Source: DATJXG01 sp035500455 (GTDB taxonomy: Bacteria > Acidobacteriota > Terriglobia > Terriglobales > Acidobacteriaceae). From it: DNA of 6,550 nt. The position numbers and the translations under genes are program-made. The stretch covers positions 1 to 6,550 of the forward strand of contig DATJXG010000212.1 in NCBI GenBank assembly GCA_035500455.1. The letters are read 5' to 3'. The notes under the pieces were generated by a model. The model was given only the letters and a program-made list of their open reading frames with translations. It searched no databases and was not told the DNA's origin. This document shows, piece after piece, positions 1 to 4,970 of the stretch; position 1 is the stretch's first letter, and each line of letters starts with the position of its first letter.

Positions 1-1000
1 CACCTCGCTGGGGGAGATCGTGAACGCGCGCACGCTCGAGACGCAGATCGCCCGCCTGCTCTCCAATCCCTACGCCGAGGTGCGGCGGCTGGGGGAACTC
101 TTGAAGCAGGCAGCGCGCCAGCCCGCCTACAACATCAACCAGGAAAACTGGCGCAAATTGGTCGAGGATGTCCGCGCGCTGGACCCGGCGCTGGGCGAGC
201 GTGCAGCGCAAGAGCTGTTGAAGGACGTCAAGGCCGCGCCCACGCTGGTGAAGTACGCGGAGGCCAATCCCTACGAGATGGAGACGCGGCGGGAATTGCG
301 CCAGGCCGCCGCCGAGCTCATGCAGGGCGCCGCCATCGCATCGGCGAAGACGGTGGAATTGCTGGAGGACGATCCCCTGGAGATCGAGCTGGCCACGACG
401 CTCCTCTACGAGCACTGCCACCATCCCTACCGGCAGATCCGCGAGCGGGTGGAGGGGCTGAGCGGGGCGCGGCGCGGCGAGCTCATCGCGCTGGGCACGA
501 AGCACCGCGGCAAGCACGACGAATTGCTGCGCGCCTTCTCCGCCGGGCAGCGCCTCCGCTTCGACATCCTCATGGACCTGGGCGGCTTCCGCGACATGCA
601 CCGCCACCGCCGCTGCGTGCAGATCGGCCAGGGCTTCACGACCCGCCACGGCTTCGACACCCCGCCGGAACTGGAAGCCGCAGGATCCCGCGACCGCTAC
701 GAAACGGTGATGCAGCGGGCGGCACAGTCCGTCGAGCGCATGGCGCAGTCGGGAGGGCCTGAAGCGGAAGAGAGTTCGCAGTATGCCATTCCCCTGGGCT
801 TCCGCAAGCGCACCCTCTTCAAGATGGATTTCGCCGAGGCGGTGTACATCTCCGAACTGCGCACCACCCCGGCAGGCCACGCCTCCTACCGCAACGTGGC
901 TTACGCGATGTACGAGGCTGTAGCGAAGAAGCATCCCGCCCTGGCCAAGTATTTCCGGGTGCAGGATGTACGCGAGCCGATAGATTTATTGCAGCGGTAA
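1..1000 (+). CDS. thyX: ThyX-family (FAD-dependent thymidylate synthase) protein, double-domain type, 5' end outside window
   Basis: The reading frame is already open at base 2 (T-S-L-G-E-I then V-N-A-R-T-L-E), so the GTG at 20 is probably internal and the gene starts upstream. It ends with TAA at 998-1000. The opening residues resemble the end of a ThyX catalytic domain (an NARTLE-type helix). A linker follows, then a second ThyX-like region. This has an RHR triplet in HRHRRCVQIGQGF (nt 599 onward), which recalls the ThyX signature RHRxxSxNExSxRY, but the S, N, E and S positions are replaced. A further conserved-looking block, SELRTTPAGHASYRNVAY, begins at nt 851. ThyX makes dTMP from dUMP using methylene-tetrahydrofolate, FAD and NADPH in the cytoplasm. 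I infer that catalysis lies in the missing first domain and that the visible domain is structural or regulatory. The tandem arrangement, known to me from acidobacterial proteins, is recalled and not searched. The family call is fairly sure; activity cannot be judged from this fragment. Confidence 0.75.
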   Translation, partial: TSLGEIVNARTLETQIARLLSNPYAEVRRLGELLKQAARQPAYNINQENWRKLVEDVRALDPALGERAAQELLKDVKAAPTLVKYAEANPYEMETRRELRQAAAELMQGAAIASAKTVELLEDDPLEIELATTLLYEHCHHPYRQIRERVEGLSGARRGELIALGTKHRGKHDELLRAFSAGQRLRFDILMDLGGFRDMHRHRRCVQIGQGFTTRHGFDTPPELEAAGSRDRYETVMQRAAQSVERMAQSGGPEAEESSQYAIPLGFRKRTLFKMDFAEAVYISELRTTPAGHASYRNVAYAMYEAVAKKHPALAKYFRVQDVREPIDLLQR

Positions 1001-1020
1001 GAGCTACGGTAGTCCTAGCC

Positions 1021-1047
1021 TTGATGCATGCACATGCATGTTACAAT
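1021..1047 (+). promoter_or_regulatory. Probable promoter of the toxin-antitoxin operon (extended -10)
   Basis: A strong -10 hexamer TACAAT lies at 1042-1047, preceded by TG one base away (1039-1040), which makes an extended -10 element TGTTACAAT. A TTGATG at 1021-1026 could serve as a -35, but the spacer is only 15 bases, so the extended -10 probably carries most of the recognition. The expected transcription start, 6-7 bases downstream, falls at about 1054. That is the GTG chosen as the antitoxin start. Confidence 0.55.
1024..1039. promoter_or_regulatory. Palindromic operator candidate for antitoxin autoregulation
   Basis: This is a perfect inverted repeat: ATGCATG (1024-1030), two-base centre CA, CATGCAT (1033-1039). 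It ends three bases before the -10 hexamer of the toxin-antitoxin promoter, where a bound dimer would block RNA polymerase. Ribbon-helix-helix antitoxins commonly repress their own operons by binding such palindromes, alone or with the toxin. The repeat is seen directly; the operator role is inferred. Confidence 0.5.
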
Positions 1048-1053
1048 GAAGGC

Positions 1054-1293
1054 GTGAGAACTACCGTGGAAATGAAGGCCGAGCACCGCAGCGCATTGCT
1101 GGCGCTGGCGGCGCGGCGGGGGGAAAAAGGGTTCTCCTCCGTTCTGGCTGAGGCCATCGAGGAATATCTGGACGGCGAACGGCTGCGCGCCCAAAGGCGT
1201 AAACAACTTCTCGCTCTCGCGGGTTCGCTCTCCGTCGAGGAAGGGCGGAGACTCCGGCGAATATCCGAGTCTTTGCGGGAGCACTGGCGTTGA
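1054..1293 (+). CDS. Ribbon-helix-helix (VapB/CopG-like) antitoxin
   Basis: This is a 79-residue protein from GTG 1054 to TGA 1291-1293. The N-terminus VRTTVEMKAEHRSALLALA reads as a DNA-contacting beta strand (RTTVEM) followed by helix A. GEKGFSSVLAEAIEEYLDGE follows as helix B, which is the usual ribbon-helix-helix order. The charged C-terminal half (from about residue 42) would wrap and neutralise the toxin. I prefer GTG 1054 because later starts (GTG 1066, ATG 1072) cut off the strand. The earlier TTG 1021 and ATG 1024 would place the palindrome and promoter inside the coding sequence. No Shine-Dalgarno sequence sits at a normal distance, which fits a leaderless message. The TGA overlaps the toxin start, so the two are co-translated. 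Role inferred from family: binds and inhibits VapC and represses the operon. The family call is good; the exact antitoxin subfamily is uncertain. Confidence 0.8.
   Translation: MRTTVEMKAEHRSALLALAARRGEKGFSSVLAEAIEEYLDGERLRAQRRKQLLALAGSLSVEEGRRLRRISESLREHWR
1277..1281 (+). promoter_or_regulatory. Shine-Dalgarno sequence fixing the TTG start of vapC
   Basis: GGGAG lies inside the last codons of the antitoxin, eight bases before TTG 1290. It supports a TTG start overlapping the antitoxin stop (TTGA, 1290-1293). Confidence 0.5.
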
Positions 1294-1673
1294 TTCTCGC
1301 CGACACCGACGTGCTGATTGATTACCTAACCGGGGTTCAGCCCGCAGAAAACCAGGTGCGGAAGTACATCGAGGCCGACGCCTTGCAAACCAGCGCCGTC
1401 ACCTGTTTCGAACTTCTGTGTGGCGCTCGCGAAGGCAGGCGGGGCGACAAGACCCGTGACTTCGTCGCCAGCATTCCGGCGCTTCCCTTGGATCGCGAGT
1501 CGGCTGCGCTGGCTGCAGCAGTGCGTCAAAGACTGGAATCGATCGGGTCGGCAATCGGCATGGCCGATAGTTTGATTGCGGGTATTGCGCTCGCGAACGA
1601 TCTGCCGCTGCTCACGCGCAATCGAAAGCATTTCCAGGCGGTGGAAGGGCTGCGGCTACTGCCGCTTGGCTAG
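1290..1673 (+). CDS. vapC: VapC-type PIN-domain ribonuclease toxin
   Basis: This is a 127-residue single-domain protein of normal VapC length, starting at TTG 1290 and ending with TAG 1671-1673. The PIN-domain acidic residues are all visible: Asp5 in ILADTDVLIDYL, Glu41 in TCFELLCGA, Asp93 in GMADSLIAGIA, and the later T-R-N-R-K-H-F (Asn111 region). By family knowledge these hold Mg2+ or Mn2+ for cleavage of RNA, commonly tRNA or rRNA, which stops translation when the antitoxin is lost. The actual target cannot be read from sequence. The gene overlaps the ribbon-helix-helix antitoxin by four bases and is expressed from the promoter at about 1040. The intact catalytic set and frame suggest a working toxin. 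The pair faces purM tail to tail, with 112 bases between the stops. The TTG start is supported by the GGGAG site and by the typical VapC N-terminus; there is no ATG alternative nearby. Confidence 0.9.
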   Translation: MILADTDVLIDYLTGVQPAENQVRKYIEADALQTSAVTCFELLCGAREGRRGDKTRDFVASIPALPLDRESAALAAAVRQRLESIGSAIGMADSLIAGIALANDLPLLTRNRKHFQAVEGLRLLPLG

Positions 1674-1785
1674 GGTAAGAAGGCGGACCGGACAACAAGC
1701 TCTTGGGCCGGCAGCGATGCTTTGCGATCCCGGGAACCTGACGGGAAGTACATCCCTCTGCCGTGGCCTCTGCCGCGAACCATAA

Positions 1786-2835
1786 TTACGTGTACATCAC
1801 CTTCCGGTCGCCCTTCACAATCCGCCCCACGGTGTAGGCCTTCTCCCCAGCCCGCTCCAGCACGCTCTGCACTTTCTTGAACTTCGCCGAAGAGATAACC
1901 ACCAGCATTCCCAAACCCATGTTGAAAGTGCGGAACATCTCGTCCGGAGGAACATTGCCCAAGTCGCGCAAGTGCTCGAAAATCGGCGGCACCGGCCAGG
2001 AACCGACCTCAATCAGCGCGGCCACGCCCCGAGGCAGCACGCGCGGCAGATTTTCCGTGATCCCTCCGCCGGTGATGTGAGCCATGGCGGAAACGCAATC
2101 GGCGGCCAGCAGCTTTTTGAGTACCGGCCAGTAGCTTTTGTGGGTTTTCATCAACTCATTGCCCACTTTGCCCTTGAGTTCGTTTACGTAAGTGTCTGGC
2201 GTGTAGCGGCCCACTTCGAAGAGTAGCTTGCGGGCCAGCGAGTAACCATTGGTGTGCAAGCCGTTCGAGGGCAGTCCCAAAACCACGTCGCCCACCGCGA
2301 CCGCCTCACCGGTGATGATGCGGCTACGGTCCACCACCCCCAGGATAAAGCCCGCCAGGTCGTACTCGCCTTCGGCATAGAATCCGGGCATCTCGGCGGT
2401 CTCGCCGCCGATCAGCGCACATCCATTCTGTTTGCAGGCGGTAGAGATGCCTTCAATCACCTTCTCCGCCACTTCCGGAACCAGCATGCCGGTGGCGAGG
2501 TAGTCCATGAAAAACAGCGGGGTAGCTCCCTGCACGGCAATGTCGTTTACGCAGTGGTTCACCAGGTCGGCCCCGACCGTGGAGTGCAGGTTCATGGCAA
2601 AGGCGACTTTCAGTTTCGTGCCCACGCCATCGACGCTCGAGACCAGCACCGGGTCGGCAAACTTCTCTTTATCAATGGAAAACAGCCCGCCAAAGCCGCC
2701 AATCTCGCTGAGCACACCCTTGGTAAATGTTTTGTGCGCGAGATATTTGATTCGCCGCTTGGTGCGGTTGCCGCGTTCGATGTCGACGCCCGCGTCGGCA
2801 TACGTAACGGTGGCGGCGTTGGGGTCGTGGGCCAC
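1786..2835 (-). CDS. purM: Phosphoribosylformylglycinamidine cyclo-ligase (AIR synthetase)
   Basis: This 349-residue protein is of normal PurM length. It converts formylglycinamidine ribonucleotide plus ATP to aminoimidazole ribonucleotide, the fifth step of purine synthesis, in the cytoplasm. Family blocks in order are TYADAGVDIERG (residues 11-22), the ATP-binding SSVDGVGTKLKVA (66-78), DLVNHCVNDIAVQGATPLFFMDYLATG (90-116), GGETAEMPGFY (143-153), GLPSNGLHTNGYSL (187-200), and HITGGGITENLPRVLP in the C-terminal half. I chose GTG 2835 as the start. The frame stays open for 61 more codons upstream, but that extension has no PurM character, contains the probable promoter and has odd composition. 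The Shine-Dalgarno is weak: GGA eight bases upstream, or AGGA fourteen. No other purine gene is in view. It appears to be transcribed alone or after the 55-codon gene 211 bases upstream. The identification is very secure; the start codon is less so. Confidence 0.96.
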   Translation of the reverse strand: MAHDPNAATVTYADAGVDIERGNRTKRRIKYLAHKTFTKGVLSEIGGFGGLFSIDKEKFADPVLVSSVDGVGTKLKVAFAMNLHSTVGADLVNHCVNDIAVQGATPLFFMDYLATGMLVPEVAEKVIEGISTACKQNGCALIGGETAEMPGFYAEGEYDLAGFILGVVDRSRIITGEAVAVGDVVLGLPSNGLHTNGYSLARKLLFEVGRYTPDTYVNELKGKVGNELMKTHKSYWPVLKKLLAADCVSAMAHITGGGITENLPRVLPRGVAALIEVGSWPVPPIFEHLRDLGNVPPDEMFRTFNMGLGMLVVISSAKFKKVQSVLERAGEKAYTVGRIVKGDRKVMYT

Positions 2836-2913
2836 GCGATTAGTCCAGTTCCTGGTGTGGAGTCGGAGGAAATCCGCTGAAATTCTGCTACCCGGAAAGC
2901 TTGATAAGCGGGA

Positions 2914-2922
2914 ATTGTAGCA
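2914..2922 (-). promoter_or_regulatory. Probable purM promoter (extended -10)
   Basis: On the minus strand this reads TGCTACAAT, an extended -10 (TG, one base, TACAAT). No good -35 is seen at 16-18 bases. The predicted start near 2907 would give a leader of about 70 bases before GTG 2835. It has the same TGnTACAAT form as the toxin-antitoxin promoter in this window. Confidence 0.45.
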
Positions 2923-3046
2923 CGTTACAAGGCAGCGGCACGGCGCCGACCGGCACTTCCGATTTCCCGAAAATGCGCACGAAAGTCGCCGGGGCCTTTG
3001 GCAAGCCTCCGTCGACACTAGTCAGGCTTATGCGATCCCCCACCCC

Positions 3047-3214
3047 TTAGTGAGTGACGTAGGTCGAGAAGTAATACACCAGCACGCCGAACAGGGCGAG
3101 ACCAGAAATGCCGTAAGCGGTTAAAACCCAGGTGGCACGGCCTTCGTGGCGAATCTCGTGTGCCGGTTGTACTGCCGAAGATGCAGAGGAACTGCTAGGG
3201 GCCCGATGTTCCAT
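3047..3214 (-). CDS. Small single-pass membrane protein, unrecognised (55 aa)
   Basis: An ATG at 3214 (minus strand) opens a 55-codon frame that ends in TAA at 3049-3047. A perfect AGGAGG Shine-Dalgarno lies five bases upstream, the main argument that this is a real gene. The N-terminus (residues 1-20) is Ser/Ala-rich and polar (MEHRAPSSSSASSAVQPAHE). A short basic patch (R22, H23, R26) is followed by one hydrophobic helix at about residues 29-53 (WVLTAYGISGLALFGVLVYY and on). The helix carries glycines at 35, 38 and 43 that could pack against another helix, and an aromatic end (YYFSTY). The positive-inside rule predicts a cytoplasmic N-terminus. I recognise no family. It could be a small subunit of a membrane complex, but nothing nearby names a partner. 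It is divergent from recA and upstream of purM in the same direction, with its own probable promoter. Existence is fairly likely; function is unknown. Confidence 0.72.
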   Translation of the reverse strand: MEHRAPSSSSASSAVQPAHEIRHEGRATWVLTAYGISGLALFGVLVYYFSTYVTH

Positions 3215-3219
3215 GAAAA

Positions 3220-3225
3220 CCTCCT
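3220..3225 (-). promoter_or_regulatory. Consensus Shine-Dalgarno of the 55-aa gene
   Basis: The minus strand reads AGGAGG followed by TTTTC and ATG. The match to the anti-Shine-Dalgarno is complete, and the five-base spacing is within the usual range. It defines the start of the small membrane-protein gene. Confidence 0.75.
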
Positions 3226-3292
3226 GGTTTCGGAAACATCGTGGCGCTGGTTGGGCGTCACGGGCCTGCAGCAGGGCAGGCCAACGCCAGAA

Positions 3293-3320
3293 ATTGTACT
3301 ACCGAAGTCAAGGCAGCCAA
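3293..3320 (-). promoter_or_regulatory. Probable promoter of the 55-aa gene
   Basis: On the minus strand a -35-like TTGGCT (3320-3315) is separated by 16 bases from a -10 TACAAT (3298-3293). Transcription would begin near 3286 and give a leader of about 70 bases. The -10 hexamer is identical to those proposed for purM and the toxin-antitoxin operon. Confidence 0.45.
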
Positions 3321-3348
3321 AGGCCCGCGCGACTCATACCCGTTTACT

Positions 3349-3496
3349 CAACTGAGAACCGGGAACTGAGAACCGGCAACTGGTTTTCACCATGAAATCA
3401 TTGGCCTTGCGCAAAAAGAGCCAGCCTTCTGCCGGCCCACGTCAGCGGCACTCGATTCTGGGCGAAAACCAGTTGCCAGATTTCAGTTCTCAGTTG
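3349..3496. repeat. Imperfect long inverted repeat with tandem AACTGAGAACCGG units
   Basis: The left side carries two copies of AACTGAGAACCGG (3350-3362 and 3364-3376) with a 14-base period, then GGCAACTGGTTTTC (3375-3388). The right side carries the exact complement of that last block, GAAAACCAGTTGCC (3464-3477), and CAGTTCTCAGTTG (3484-3496), which pairs with 3349-3361 at 12 of 13 positions. The loop between the inner arms is 75 bases. The shape resembles a small non-autonomous repeat of the REP or MITE type. I recall GAACTGAGAACTG-type strings from acidobacterial intergenic DNA, but that is not checked here. It sits between the two divergent promoters. Confidence 0.7.
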
Positions 3497-3586
3497 TGGA
3501 TCGCACTTCTGTGCGCAGTTTCCCGTTTTGGAACTTTTCCCACAAAAATATCTAAATTCGCCTTTTCTTCGCTGACGACGTAAGTG

Positions 3587-3592
3587 TATAAT
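3587..3592 (+). promoter_or_regulatory. Probable recA -10 element
   Basis: A perfect TATAAT at 3587-3592 lies 51 bases before the recA ATG. The -35 region is weak (TTTCTT at 3564-3569, spacer 17). Transcription would start near 3599. A short inverted repeat GGAA-CTT-TTCC (3530-3540) lies upstream, but I cannot assign it as a LexA site. Confidence 0.5.
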
Positions 3593-3643
3593 CCGCCGCA
3601 GTCGCACTAAATTTCACACTCATCTTCCAGGAGCTGCAGTCAT

Positions 3644-4753
<1,110 letters not shown>

Positions 4754-4780
4754 CGGCCCGCCGGAACCCTGCATTAGGCA

Positions 4781-4882
4781 TTGTCATCCCGAGCGAAGCG
4801 AGGGATCTGGGTTTCTGCTCGTGGCGGAATGAGTGCCAGCGCAGGCAGGAACCCGGATCCCTCGCTGCGCTCGGGATGACAA
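4781..4882. repeat. Near-perfect inverted-repeat element (GTCATCCCGAGCGAAGCGAGGGATC type)
   Basis: A 38-base arm at 4781-4818 (starting TTGTCATCCCGAGCGAAGCG) pairs with 4845-4882 (ending CTCGGGATGACAA) with only three mismatches. Two of these would be G-U pairs in RNA. The loop is 26 bases. It has the look of a mobile intergenic palindrome (REP/MITE-like) with TTGTCATCCC ends. I recall similar strings from intergenic DNA of many soil bacteria, but have not searched. No matching target-site duplication is visible at its edges (GCA on the left, CTC on the right). It lies just after recA, so it could slow or end transcription or protect the 3' end of the message. It has no T-tract, so I do not call it a terminator. 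Confidence 0.85.
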
Positions 4883-4958
4883 CTCTATAAGTCGTTGACT
4901 ATCACGGCCCCCTTGCACTCGCGCCCATTTCAAGGTGTACATTGAACTCGCCTTATAT

Positions 4959-4964
4959 AGGAGG
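4959..4964 (+). promoter_or_regulatory. Consensus Shine-Dalgarno of the GH42 gene
   Basis: AGGAGG, extending to AGGAGGAG, lies six bases before ATG 4971. It fixes the start and predicts efficient translation. Confidence 0.8.
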
Positions 4965-4970
4965 AGTTCA

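Larger units (their letters stand above)
3215..3643. other. Divergent intergenic region between the 55-aa gene and recA
   Basis: This stretch of 429 bases holds no convincing gene. From left to right it contains the Shine-Dalgarno and leader of the minus-strand small gene, that gene's probable promoter (3293-3320), a long imperfect inverted repeat (3349-3496), a short hairpin (CGCAC-TTCT-GTGCG, 3502-3515), an A/T-richer stretch (about 3520-3572), the recA -10 (3587-3592) and the recA Shine-Dalgarno (AGGAG, 3629-3633). Plus-strand reading frames here overlap these signals and show no protein-like composition. Confidence 0.7.

Noticed and set aside
1021..1053. A longer antitoxin start at TTG 1021 or ATG 1024
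   Set aside because: It would translate the palindrome and the -10 element (MHAHACYNEG). The ribbon-helix-helix strand begins naturally at GTG 1054.
1674..1785. Possible bidirectional terminator between the convergent vapC and purM
   Set aside because: I found no stable stem with a T-tract. The only structure is a short direct repeat, CCTCTGCCG at 1755-1763 and 1767-1775.
2254..2920. Plus-strand frames of 208 and 137 codons across purM
   Set aside because: Both are antisense to purM, which has every family motif; neither has a recognisable domain or a good ribosome-binding site.
2836..3018. A 61-codon upstream extension of purM
   Set aside because: The frame is open, but the residues (Cys/Arg/Ser-rich) do not resemble PurM, the total would exceed the family length, and the probable promoter lies inside it.
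3003..3029. AAGCCT / AGGCTT hairpin as a terminator for the 55-aa gene
   Set aside because: The stem is only six pairs with a 15-base loop, and no T-tract follows on the minus strand.
3132..3583. Plus-strand frames of 63-87 codons between purM and recA
   Set aside because: They run through the small gene on the opposite strand, the inverted repeat and the recA upstream region, and their translations look random.
4895..4943. Promoter candidates for the GH42 gene (TTGACT at 4895; TTGCAC with TACATT at 4938-4943)
   Set aside because: TTGACT has no -10 at 16-18 bases, and the TTGCAC/TACATT pair needs a 19-base spacer. A promoter is expected here, but I cannot choose one.
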